From positions 1 to 43,478 of the IMG/VR virus record IMGVR_UViG_3300042879_003157: 43,478 nt of DNA; one strand, 5' to 3'. Position 1 is the first letter of the stretch, and each line of letters starts with the position of its first letter. The stretch comes from a virus. Below are positions 1 through 5,869 of this stretch, piece by piece. Under the pieces are notes generated by a model that was not told the DNA's origin, made no database searches, and worked only from the letters and a program-made list of their open reading frames with translations. A program made the translations under genes and the position numbers.

Positions 1-163
1 GGGTCAGCGGTTGTAATTCGACACCGCATTTTTTTGCGAGCCATAGCAGCCAGTCGCCACGATGGCAGTCGGCTACGACCTGTTCAATTGTTTTATCGCC
101 AGCCCAATCAATGGCGGTCTGGCAGGCTTCTAATGATTTAAGGTATTGATTAAAGGTTTTCAT
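1..163 (-). CDS. Hypothetical protein, C-terminus cut by window edge
   Basis: A reading frame starts with ATG at 163 and stays open to the left edge, giving 54 residues. It is rich in Trp and Cys and carries the stretch CHRGDWLLWLAKK, a Cys-x-Arg-Gly-Asp-Trp pattern I associate with uncharacterised proteins of Bacteroidetes and their phages. Its start overlaps the stop of the upstream gene in an ATGA junction, so the two are probably translated together. Codons such as GCC, GGC and CTG make it clearly richer in GC than the genes beyond about 700, which suggests separate acquisition. The function is unknown. Confidence 0.6.
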   Translation of the reverse strand, partial: MKTFNQYLKSLEACQTAIDWAGDKTIEQVVADCHRGDWLLWLAKKCGVELQPLT

Positions 164-363
164 GGGTTGGGGATTAAGGTTGAATTGAGTTCTTGAAGCT
201 TATCCGAGATGATGATGAGGTCACTTGCGCTGAGCCATCCATCCCCTTGCTTGTAGTCGAAGTAATACTCTCCGTTATCGGATTGGATGAATACCCCTAT
301 AAACTTCCCCATAAAACTAACTTCGAGTACATAGGGGTTTTCAGTTGGAGTGCAGGTAATCAT
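160..363 (-). CDS. Small hypothetical protein (67 aa)
   Basis: This soluble protein of 67 residues has no recognised domain. It holds a possible beta-rich centre (SFMGKFIGVFI, GEYYFDYKQGDGW) and a helical C-terminus. ATGA-type overlaps link it to genes on both sides, so it is the middle member of a leftward three-gene unit. An ORF of similar length on the plus strand here is a shadow, because it would break the continuous minus-strand operon. The function is unknown. Confidence 0.6.
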   Translation of the reverse strand: MITCTPTENPYVLEVSFMGKFIGVFIQSDNGEYYFDYKQGDGWLSASDLIIISDKLQELNSTLIPNP

Positions 364-704
364 AGTTTTACAATTTCAATTAATTTTCTAAGACAAGCAA
401 GTTCTGTTTCTTCGTAGGTATCATATTCTTTAGAATAACTATTTAATTGTGTAATCTTATAGTATTGTCTACCTTCTAAACCATCTATTACTGAATATAA
501 ACCATACTTCTCTCTAAACCATCTAAATGCTTGCGAGAATGTTGGTGCTATAACAGTATGCTCTCCTTGTGCATGATGAACTTTGCAATCACAAACTGTA
601 AACTCTTTAGTTGCATGGTAGTAAGCCCCTAGGTAAGGTTCATCAAAACCAAGTTCTTTAAGAATCAGGGCTTGTTCGTAAGGTACAAATTCTTTTTCTA
701 ACAT
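360..704 (-). CDS. Conserved phage hypothetical protein (114 aa)
   Basis: This 114-residue protein begins with MLEKEFVPYEQALILKELGF and has a central PTFSQAFRWFREKYGL segment and a C-terminal TYEETELACLRKLIEIVKL helix. I recognise this arrangement from uncharacterised proteins shared by many Bacteroidetes phages and prophages, but no function is established. It is the first gene of the leftmost unit. The AT-rich gap 705-764 upstream is the likely place for its promoter, although I see no clear consensus there. Confidence 0.7.
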   Translation of the reverse strand: MLEKEFVPYEQALILKELGFDEPYLGAYYHATKEFTVCDCKVHHAQGEHTVIAPTFSQAFRWFREKYGLYSVIDGLEGRQYYKITQLNSYSKEYDTYEETELACLRKLIEIVKL

Positions 705-764
705 AAAATTAAATTATTTTTATAAATAGTATTTATGTGTCGTTATTAATCCAATCTTTTGTCA

Positions 765-881
765 TTACAATTGAAGTGTCAATTTTAAATCTCCTCCAAA
801 CCCTTGTTGAATTATTTTCATAAGAGTAGAAAGTCGAATGTTAGAAGAATTGTTTTCAATAAAACAAATTCTTGTATTATG
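765..881 (-). pseudogene. Possible remnant of an XRE-type HTH regulator
   Basis: The last 38 residues before the stop at 765 (starting HNTRICFIENNSSNIRLSTL) resemble the C-terminal half of XRE/HigA-like helix-turn-helix domains: recognition helix, an IEN turn, then a short beta-like tail. There is no N-terminal half. Upstream, the frame runs antiphase through the end of the neighbouring gene, which looks real. The simplest reading is a truncated remnant. A chance resemblance is possible, so confidence is low. Confidence 0.3.
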
Positions 882-1176
882 GCATTTCAAAATTAGGTTC
901 GCGGTTGTCATACTCGTATTGTAAAATATCTTGAATAAAATATTCATTTTCAATAAAATCATTAATAGCATTTAAAATTTCTATAGTCATTTTATGAGTA
1001 AGAAGTTTTCCATTTTCATAAGTAGAATAAATATCTTTTTCTAAAATTACATTAAATTCACCGACCGTATCATTATGCAAATTAACATCTATATCATCAT
1101 ATTCAATTTCTAAATAAAAAATAATTGTTTGACCTTTGTAATTTATTTGCCTACTTACATCTATATTTGTTATCAT
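877..1176 (-). CDS. Hypothetical protein (99 aa)
   Basis: This acidic protein of 99 residues has an N-terminal half of probable beta strands (YKGQTIIFYLEIEYDD) and a helical C-terminus (MTIEILNAINDFIENEY). Its ATG overlaps the stop of the upstream DnaA-like gene in an ATGA junction, so the two are probably co-translated. I recognise no family. A gene for the DnaA-like protein's partner or antagonist is possible, but nothing in the sequence shows it. Confidence 0.6.
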   Translation of the reverse strand: MITNIDVSRQINYKGQTIIFYLEIEYDDIDVNLHNDTVGEFNVILEKDIYSTYENGKLLTHKMTIEILNAINDFIENEYFIQDILQYEYDNREPNFEMP

Positions 1177-1640
1177 AAATTAAAAGTTTTATTGTAATAC
1201 AATTCAAAATTATTGCTTTTTTGTTTATAACTCATTAAAAGTTCTTCTTTGTGTTTTTTTTTAATTGCATCAATAATTGCTTTATCAATTTTATAAATAA
1301 AACCAAACATATTAATGCATTCTAAAACATTCATTTTATCATTATATTCTAAATTATTATCTTCATATTTTGGTATATCTTCAATCCAATTATATATTTT
1401 TCCTTTAATGAAATAATCATCATTAATTGAATTTTTAGCATGGTAAATAATGCTGTGATCTTTATTTACATGTTGACAAATAATTTTTAATCGCAAATCA
1501 GCTTTAACACGTAAAAGATAAACTAATGCATAACGAGCTTGTACAATTTTATGTTTACTACTTTTACTTCGTATTTGATCAATATTTATCCCTGTTTTTT
1601 TAGTTATTTCTTGGGTATAATAATCAATAATTGGTTTCAT
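1173..1640 (-). CDS. DnaA domain IV-like DNA-binding protein
   Basis: Residues about 15-75 match the C-terminal DNA-binding domain of the bacterial initiator DnaA. A basic helix (IRSKSSKHKIVQARYALVYLL) is followed by the signature region KDHSIIYHAKNSI, equivalent to the RDHSTVxxA DnaA-box recognition motif. There is no AAA+ ATPase domain, so this is a stand-alone domain of 155 residues with an unknown helical C-terminal extension. In DnaA this domain recognises 9-bp DnaA boxes. Here it could mark a phage origin, compete with host DnaA or repress transcription; these roles are inference. It begins a two-gene unit with the 99-aa gene. Confidence 0.75.
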   Translation of the reverse strand: MKPIIDYYTQEITKKTGINIDQIRSKSSKHKIVQARYALVYLLRVKADLRLKIICQHVNKDHSIIYHAKNSINDDYFIKGKIYNWIEDIPKYEDNNLEYNDKMNVLECINMFGFIYKIDKAIIDAIKKKHKEELLMSYKQKSNNFELYYNKTFNL

Positions 1641-1705
1641 AATTCGTTATTATTATTTTTTAATAATTTAATTTTTAGTGTAATTGCGTATATTTTAACA
1701 TATTT

Positions 1706-2272
1706 TTAATTTTTATCTAATTCACATTTTATTTTGTCACAATCTTTCGTTCCCAAATGAACCGAACTACCTACATTCATATTAGAACGGGTTTCATCTT
1801 GTTTCCAAAACTCATGACGAATAACTTGGAGAATATCCCAAGCCACTCTTGCACTTTCATCTACTTGGGGATTGTATATACCATAACTTCCACCATTAGC
1901 AAAGTTTTCTTGTAAAAGCATGTTAGCAGCATTATGTAATATTTTATCTGCTTCATCTCTAATACTGTGGTATTTTTCATAATCAATAGATAATTTTACA
2001 TCCTCAACATCAGTCCAAGTACGAATTTCTTCCCCATTACCCCAATGACCTTTGGTTTTAATGTATCCATCTCCAATTTCTATCACCTCACCACGTTCAG
2101 TACTATCACCAACTTCTATTTCTTTTTTAGGTCGGAGTTTATTATGTAAAACATTGTAATAGGTTGGGTGGTCTTTAATTACCCATAATTGGCCGATACC
2201 AATACGAGAATACATATCCAGTGCTTGTTGGATTAGTCTAAGTTGTTCGTTTGTAACTTCTAATGTTACCAT
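1706..2272 (-). CDS. Conserved phage hypothetical protein (188 aa)
   Basis: I place the start at 2272 (MVTLEVTNEQLRLIQQALD). The frame could begin 15 residues earlier, but that extension is low-complexity and Lys/Thr-rich. The protein holds the phrase YSRIGIGQLWVIKDHPTY, which I associate with a family of uncharacterised proteins in Bacteroidetes phages, and a second conserved-looking region (SARVAWDILQVIRHEFWK) near the C-terminus. No catalytic motif is visible. It stands alone between the DnaA-like gene and the tRNA region. Confidence 0.65.
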   Translation of the reverse strand: MVTLEVTNEQLRLIQQALDMYSRIGIGQLWVIKDHPTYYNVLHNKLRPKKEIEVGDSTERGEVIEIGDGYIKTKGHWGNGEEIRTWTDVEDVKLSIDYEKYHSIRDEADKILHNAANMLLQENFANGGSYGIYNPQVDESARVAWDILQVIRHEFWKQDETRSNMNVGSSVHLGTKDCDKIKCELDKN

Positions 2273-2453
2273 AACTTTTATTTTTTTATTTGTGGTAAAT
2301 GTAGAAATAAAAATCATAATCTTTAAATGACAGAGTTATGATTTTTATTTTTAAATTTTAATTAGTTTATATTTTACACCATCAATTTTTATTATTTTAT
2401 CCTCACAAAGTTTGAGTCGGTTATTTACTATATTATCTATACTATTTATTTTA

Positions 2454-2549
2454 GTGCCAAGGTGGGATTCGAACCCACGTTTACAACTTCTGTTTACGGT
2501 CGGGGTGCGCACTCCCTAATTGTCGTTTTACCACTTAAACTACTTGGCT
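2454..2549 (-). tRNA. tRNA with a 31-nt anticodon loop (isotype unclear)
   Basis: On the minus strand, all arms of a class I tRNA can be drawn. The acceptor is AGCCAAG/CTTGGCA with one A-A mismatch at pair 1-72. The D-stem is GTTT/AAAC, the anticodon stem ACAAT/GTTGT and the T-arm GTGGG-TTCGAAT-CCCAC. The anticodon loop is about 31 nt instead of 7 and contains a small hairpin (GGGAGTGCGCACCCC with one bulged base), so about 24 nt appear inserted. The anticodon cannot be assigned. It could be a tRNA with a tiny intron-like insert, or a degenerate tRNA. Confidence 0.6.
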
Positions 2550-2556
2550 TTTTTTG

Positions 2557-2627
2557 TAGTCAGGACAGGATTTGAACCTCGATAAACAGAATCAAAATCT
2601 GCTGTACAGCCGTTAGACGAGGAGGCA
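2557..2627 (-). tRNA. tRNA-Gln(TTG)-like gene with mismatched 3' end
   Basis: The 5' part is tRNA-like, with a normal anticodon arm (stem GCAGA/TCTGT, loop TTTTGAT, anticodon TTG). The 3' end does not fit. The T-stem pairs only 3 of 5 positions, and the 3' acceptor strand CCTGACT cannot pair with the 5' strand TGCCTCC. That 3' end is identical to the end shared by the four leucine-type elements further right. It looks like a chimera in which the original 3' half was replaced, so it is probably not functional as a glutamine tRNA. Confidence 0.55.
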
Positions 2628-2658
2628 GCGATTTTTCCAAGATGTCAATGAACTATTT

Positions 2659-2781
2659 TTAAATTAATGATGATATAATAACTTTAAGAATAAGTAGAAT
2701 AATCCAAAGTAAAATTACTAAAGATGAAAAACCTACTACTAAGTAGTAAAATATATCAAATCGTGTGTTTTTTAATTTCAT
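2659..2781 (-). CDS. Small membrane protein (40 aa)
   Basis: This frame encodes 40 residues, starting MKLKNTRFDIFYYL, with one long hydrophobic stretch covering roughly residues 10-36 (VVGFSSLVILLWIILLIL) after a short basic N-terminus. A single inner-membrane span with a cytoplasmic N-terminus is the natural prediction. It begins one base after the stop of the neighbouring small membrane gene, so the pair probably forms a unit. Holin-like, superinfection-exclusion or host-modifying roles are possible but not shown by the sequence. Confidence 0.5.
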   Translation of the reverse strand: MKLKNTRFDIFYYLVVGFSSLVILLWIILLILKVIISSLI

Positions 2782-2782
2782 A

Positions 2783-2899
2783 TTATTTTTTATAATAATC
2801 GTGAAAAGGTTTAATAAACATATAAACAAAAAGAACTACAAAACAAATACCAAAATAGGGTAATAGTTGGTTTAGAATTTGATTTATTGTTTCCATCAT
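2783..2899 (-). CDS. Small membrane protein (38 aa)
   Basis: This frame encodes 38 residues, starting MMETINQILNQLLPYF, with one predicted transmembrane segment at about residues 14-29 (YFGICFVVLFVYMFI) followed by a short charged tail (KPFHDYYKK). Two adjacent ATG codons are available, at 2899 and 2896. It sits directly upstream of the 40-aa membrane protein, and both lie between tRNA-like genes. The function is unknown. Confidence 0.5.
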   Translation of the reverse strand: MMETINQILNQLLPYFGICFVVLFVYMFIKPFHDYYKK

Positions 2900-2915
2900 A
2901 ACTTTTATTTTTTAG

Positions 2916-3025
2916 TAGTCAGGACAGGATTCGAACCTGTAAGTGCTGAACCAACGATGGGTCTTACATTCAGCTTAACTCCCATCACGCTCTGTGGTTG
3001 CGTTTACCAATTCCGCCACCTGACT
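2916..3025 (-). tRNA. Leucine-type tRNA-like element A (110 nt)
   Basis: The shell is a good class II tRNA: acceptor AGTCAGG/CCTGACT (7 of 7 pairs), D-arm GCG-GAATTGGTAAA-CGC and T-arm ACAGG-TTCGAAT-CCTGT. Between the D-stem and T-stem are 59 nt, where about 32 would be normal. AACCA/TGGTT can pair as an anticodon stem, but it closes a 41-nt loop holding a GATGGG/CCCATC helix. No normal 7-nt anticodon loop is visible, so no anticodon is assigned. CCA is not encoded. It shares both ends with three other elements to the right. Confidence 0.5.
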
Positions 3026-3225
3026 ATGGTGACACCCTAATTTATCCAACTTACAGGTGTCTTGGCTGTCCTCTATATAAGAGTTAGGACTAATCATTTG
3101 ACTTGGCGAGGTGCAGGCTGACTTGCCCTGGAGTTCATCCCTATACTCCATACGTGAACCATGTAGAGAACTACTCTACTTCTCATCATCCAGGTCTGGA
3201 CTATCTGTTAGTTACACAGAACGTG
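3026..3225 (-). other. Structured non-coding spacer between tRNA-like elements
   Basis: This 200-base stretch has no credible reading frame but many hairpins: GACACC/GGTGTC at 3031-3061, GTCCT/AGGAC at 3068-3090 with an inner CTCT/AGAG, TGGAGT/ACTCCA at 3129-3150, GTAGAG/CTCTAC at 3163-3179 and CCAG/CTGG at 3190-3199. It is richer in GC than the surrounding genes. Similar but shorter structured spacers fill 3361-3418 and 3589-3676. Strand is assumed from the flanking tRNA-like genes. It could be a processed non-coding RNA or spacer RNA of a polycistronic precursor. Confidence 0.4.
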
Positions 3226-3360
3226 TAGTCAGGACAGGATTCGAACCTGTGGTGCAAGTTATTAGGTGAAGTAATACTCTTCATTCATCAGACTGAGCTG
3301 AACCTCTCATTACCTTGCCGACTTGTAGTAGTTGCGTCTAACCAATTCCGCCACCTGACT
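3226..3360 (-). tRNA. Leucine-type tRNA-like element C (135 nt)
   Basis: It has the same acceptor (AGTCAGG/CCTGACT), the same T-arm and nearly the same D-arm (one extra base, GAATTGGTTAGA) as the neighbouring elements. The region between D-stem and T-stem is 83 nt and unrelated in sequence to the inserts of its neighbours. A long helix GCAAG-GTAAT pairing with ATTAC and CTTGC can form within it. No standard anticodon arm can be assigned with confidence. ORFs across this locus are chance frames over the RNA. Confidence 0.5.
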
Positions 3361-3418
3361 ATATCCTCGTCTTTCCGAGATGTCATCCCTTTTATTTGGT
3401 AAGGATGGGAAACCCTTG

Positions 3419-3588
3419 TAGTCAGGACAGGATTCGAACCTGTATGCCATTTGTGGTTTTCTCTTCCATTTACGGTTGCAACCGTACCACCAGCGCTTTG
3501 CCACTCCTGCACGATGTCCGCTTACGACCAGCATGCAATATCAACCTTGCGAGTTAATGTGTGCGTTTACCAATTCCGCCACCTGACT
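3419..3588 (-). tRNA. Leucine-type tRNA-like element D (170 nt)
   Basis: The same acceptor, D-arm and T-arm shell encloses 119 nt, the largest insert of the four. Near its 3' side is a perfect palindrome TACGGTTGCAACCGTA. It resembles an anticodon arm with a 6-nt loop reading GCA and is preceded by GGAGTGGCAAAGCGC, which looks like part of a second D-arm. The element may therefore be one tRNA fused into another. No anticodon is assigned. Confidence 0.45.
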
Positions 3589-3676
3589 ATGTTGAGGATG
3601 AGAAGTCCTCTGTGCTGTAGAGGTAAGTTGCAGAAGCGACTCTCTTGACATTCCTTTCTCAAGGGAACAACACAAG

Positions 3677-3786
3677 TAGTCAGGACAGGATTCGAACCTG
3701 TATGATAAGTAGCAATATTTTTGGGAAGTGACAATATACTTACTTATCTATTCACTTCTAGCGTCTACCAATTCCGCCACCTGACT
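3677..3786 (-). tRNA. Leucine-type tRNA-like element B (110 nt)
   Basis: This is the fourth copy of the shell: acceptor AGTCAGG/CCTGACT, D-arm GCG-GAATTGGTAGA-CGC and T-arm ACAGG-TTCGAAT-CCTGT. The 59-nt middle has the same length as in element A but unrelated sequence. Two competing helices are possible: GAAGTGA/TCACTTC (7 bp) and GATAAGTA/TACTTATC (8 bp). A canonical 7-nt anticodon loop is not visible. It is the first of the group in the direction of transcription. Confidence 0.5.
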
Positions 3787-3907
3787 ATTTCATATTAAAT
3801 GTGCTTTTCAAATCCATGTTGAATAACCACCAACTAAAGATTTTCCAAATAGCGACTAATCTTTTTATATCCAGCTTCAATTATAACTTTTGATATTACC
3901 ATTTTTA

Positions 3908-4192
3908 TTAATAATAATATTTACCAATATATTGATTATTAATTTTAGATTCTATTTTAAATTTTTCAGGTAATAAATTATAATCTAATTTAGGTAAAAA
4001 ATCTAAATTATCAATTTTATTTTCTTCTAAAGGAAGATGTGCTAATACATTATAATAGTTTTCATTACAAATACAATTTTCTTGAATTAAAAGTTTTTTA
4101 TTTAAACTATCATAAATATATTTTGTATATAAATTAAATTTATTTACATCAATTAATAATAAATATTCACCTGTTGATACAATATTTTTCAT
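3908..4192 (-). CDS. Hypothetical protein (94 aa)
   Basis: This AT-rich gene encodes 94 residues (start MKNIVSTGEYLLLIDVNKFN) with alternating hydrophobic residues suggesting a small beta-rich fold. Two cysteines (ENCICNEN) lie near the centre, and the C-terminus is Tyr-rich (NNQYIGKYYY). It overlaps the upstream 201-aa gene by 4 bases (ATGA), so the two should be expressed together. I recognise no family. Confidence 0.55.
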   Translation of the reverse strand: MKNIVSTGEYLLLIDVNKFNLYTKYIYDSLNKKLLIQENCICNENYYNVLAHLPLEENKIDNLDFLPKLDYNLLPEKFKIESKINNQYIGKYYY

Positions 4193-4794
4193 TTTTTTAT
4201 TAGTTTTTTATAATATTTTTCTAAATTTTGATTAGTCATATATTTATTAAAATCTGGTTCAATTTTTTTGATTTTTTTGGTTAAATCTTTTTTGTAACCT
4301 TTTTGATAGTAATAATTTTCAATGGAATCAGCAAGGTTCTGAATGTATTGAGGTGCAGCAACTGAGATTCTTAAATCATACCATTCCCATTTTGTTTTAT
4401 AATCTGTGAATGTAATTCCTTTAGTTAGTTTTCTATGTAAGTTGTGTAGTGTCCTATTACGAACCCTTACAATTGATTTATCGTTACCAAATACATCGAG
4501 AAATCTAAGAAACCAACGAGGACACCACCAAGGTTTTGCTTCATAGTCCATAGTTAAAACTAATGGGACCATAGCTTGGTTACAACTATATTCTCTTGGT
4601 ACTGCACCTAAATAACCATACTTTTCAGAAAAATCTTTAGGAAAGAAAATATAACGAATATCATCCCACTCTATATCACGAGTATGTACTATACCTTTCT
4701 TTCTACCCTTCCAAAATAGGAGAGATTGTCCAAAGTCTTTGATTTTATTAATAAGTGGGCGATTGTCTTTAATAAAAAATTTACTTTTTTTCAT
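4189..4794 (-). CDS. Conserved phage hypothetical protein (201 aa)
   Basis: This 201-residue basic protein has a central aromatic-rich segment (MDYEAKPWWCPRWFLRFLDV) followed by RVRNRTLHNLHRKLTKGI. I associate that pattern with uncharacterised proteins present in many phages of gut bacteria. The C-terminus is Lys-rich and probably helical. No catalytic motif stands out. It sits in a leftward run with the HNH gene and the genes between, separated by 1-4 bases. The function is unknown. Confidence 0.65.
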   Translation of the reverse strand: MKKSKFFIKDNRPLINKIKDFGQSLLFWKGRKKGIVHTRDIEWDDIRYIFFPKDFSEKYGYLGAVPREYSCNQAMVPLVLTMDYEAKPWWCPRWFLRFLDVFGNDKSIVRVRNRTLHNLHRKLTKGITFTDYKTKWEWYDLRISVAAPQYIQNLADSIENYYYQKGYKKDLTKKIKKIEPDFNKYMTNQNLEKYYKKLIKK

Positions 4795-4795
4795 A

Positions 4796-5170
4796 CTATT
4801 TGGTTAATACATCATGCAAAACTATACCAAATCCAATTGAAAAAATAATAAATGTCATTATCGAAATAATAGAAGACAAAAGTAAAAAATAAAATTTTTT
4901 ATGTTTCATAATATTGTATTTTAATAAAAAGCAACCCCAATAAATAAGTAATAGACACTTCCATTTTGAAAGCCAACCTGCTTTATATGGATCAGATGTT
5001 TTACACAATGTAAATCTTACTACATTATTATTTTCCCAATTCTGTTCAGTAGGAGTAAATTCAATTGTAGCGGTTGAATATCTTGCTCTAAAATAAAAAT
5101 AATGATTTAAGAAAGTACCTTCAGATTGAACGGGGCAATTACCTGAAGGTTTATATAACCATTTTATCAT
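4796..5170 (-). CDS. Hypothetical protein with C-terminal membrane segment (124 aa)
   Basis: The N-terminal half (WLYKPSGNCPVQSEGTFLNH then YFYFRAR) resembles a soluble domain seen in uncharacterised phage proteins, apparently built around a CPVQ motif and a beta hairpin. The C-terminal 37 residues form a strong transmembrane segment (FYFLLLSSIISIMTFIIFSI) starting just after an internal Met in MKHKKF. This could be one membrane-anchored protein, or a soluble gene joined in frame to a separate small membrane gene. It lies 3 bases from the HNH gene. Confidence 0.6.
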   Translation of the reverse strand: MIKWLYKPSGNCPVQSEGTFLNHYFYFRARYSTATIEFTPTEQNWENNNVVRFTLCKTSDPYKAGWLSKWKCLLLIYWGCFLLKYNIMKHKKFYFLLLSSIISIMTFIIFSIGFGIVLHDVLTK

Positions 5171-5173
5171 TTT

Positions 5174-5401
5174 TTATAATCTTGATTTTGATAAATTTAA
5201 TTCTTTAGCGTCTTCTGGATGTTCTGTAATCCAAACATGACAATTTCTACATACACAAAGCCAAGTAGAAATATCTAAATAATATTTCCCTCGGCCTTGC
5301 ATATGATGAATGTCTGTTGATTTTATTGTACAATTATAAATATTAGCTTGACAAACAGGATATTTATTTAATTGTTGTTTTCTTAATTTTGTATAACTCA
5401 T
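5174..5401 (-). CDS. HNH endonuclease-type protein (75 aa)
   Basis: The 75 residues carry an HNH nuclease pattern: a first zinc-type Cys pair region (YPVCQANIYNC), the central DIHHMQGRGKYYLD with the catalytic-type His pair, and CRNCHVWITEHP with the second Cys-x-x-Cys-His. HNH nucleases nick or cut DNA using a divalent metal. This length fits a stand-alone domain, and such genes are often homing elements or packaging helpers in phages. It lies far from the terminase, so a homing or host-DNA role is as likely as packaging. Its ATG overlaps the TAA of the upstream gene by one base. Confidence 0.75.
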   Translation of the reverse strand: MSYTKLRKQQLNKYPVCQANIYNCTIKSTDIHHMQGRGKYYLDISTWLCVCRNCHVWITEHPEDAKELNLSKSRL

Positions 5402-5841
5402 TAAAATTGTAAAAAAGTTTTAGGAAGTATATTTTCAGACATTAATTTTAAAATAACATCTTCATATTTAATTCCTAAATCACTTAAACGCATAGTATTT
5501 GTTATTGGTGCAACTTCATTTGTTGGCAAATCTAAAAATACTTGTATATTATGATTATTTTTAAATATTTCTTGTAAATATTTATTTACTTTTTTATTTG
5601 AAATATCTTGTTTCCAAATATTCATAACATGTTGCGTTTTAAATAAATAAAGCTTTGCTTTTTTTGTTTGTTCTTTTGTAAATTGTTTATCTTTTGGAAA
5701 AGCTTTAGGTCCGTGTAAACATATTTTAAAAAGTAAACTTTGTTTTTGAGGAAGTTTTCTAAAATCTAAATTTTTTAATTCGTTTTCAGTTAAAGATTGA
5801 TAAATTTCAGATAATCCATAAAAAGTATAACGTTCTAGCAT
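5401..5841 (-). CDS. Hypothetical protein (146 aa)
   Basis: This helical, Lys/Leu-rich protein of 146 residues starts MLERYTFYGLSEIYQSLTEN. No motif allows a function to be given. It is the first gene downstream of the terminator hairpin at 5850-5864, so it may be transcribed from a promoter near that hairpin or by read-through from the possible ssDNA-binding gene. It overlaps the HNH gene by one base. Confidence 0.6.
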   Translation of the reverse strand: MLERYTFYGLSEIYQSLTENELKNLDFRKLPQKQSLLFKICLHGPKAFPKDKQFTKEQTKKAKLYLFKTQHVMNIWKQDISNKKVNKYLQEIFKNNHNIQVFLDLPTNEVAPITNTMRLSDLGIKYEDVILKLMSENILPKTFLQF

Positions 5842-5849
5842 AAAATAAA

Positions 5850-5864
5850 GGGGGTATTACCCCC
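5850..5864 (-). terminator. GGGGG/CCCCC hairpin after the 161-aa gene
   Basis: Read leftward, GGGGG and CCCCC pair around a 5-base loop, followed by TTTATTTTA. It lies 6 bases beyond the stop of the 161-aa gene. The stem is short but all G-C, and a T-rich run follows, which fits an intrinsic terminator or attenuator for leftward transcription. Confidence 0.55.
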
Positions 5865-5869
5865 CCTGT

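Larger units (their letters stand above)
2556..3702 (-). repeat. Five copies of a shared tRNA 3'-end module
   Basis: On the plus strand the 17-base string GTAGTCAGGACAGGATT recurs at about 2556, 2915, 3225, 3418 and 3676, each time the reverse complement of a tRNA 3' end. In four copies identity continues through CGAACCTGT. In the copy at 2556 it continues as TGAACCT and then diverges. A second shared block, ATTCCGCCACCTGACTAT, marks the 5' ends of the four leucine-type elements. The sequence between the blocks is different in each element. Confidence 0.85.

Noticed and set aside
193-417. Plus-strand ORF of 74 codons
   Set aside because: It lies antisense to two coupled minus-strand genes and would be the only rightward gene in the left block.
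3260-3300. Hammerhead ribozyme in the insert of element C (CTGATGA-like string)
   Set aside because: The CUGAUGA box is present, but the matching GAAA box and three-stem layout are not.
3288-3534. Overlapping minus-strand ORFs across the tRNA-like elements
   Set aside because: They read through conserved tRNA arms in two frames at once, so they are chance frames over RNA genes.
3451-3648. Plus-strand ORF of 65 codons
   Set aside because: It is antisense to tRNA-like element D and its spacer, with no sensible composition or context.
3834-3902. Possible 22-codon minus-strand gene (MVISKVIIEAGYKKISRYLE)
   Set aside because: Too short to support. A second frame beyond its stop (KSLVGGYSTWI) hints at a frameshifted remnant, but the evidence is weak.
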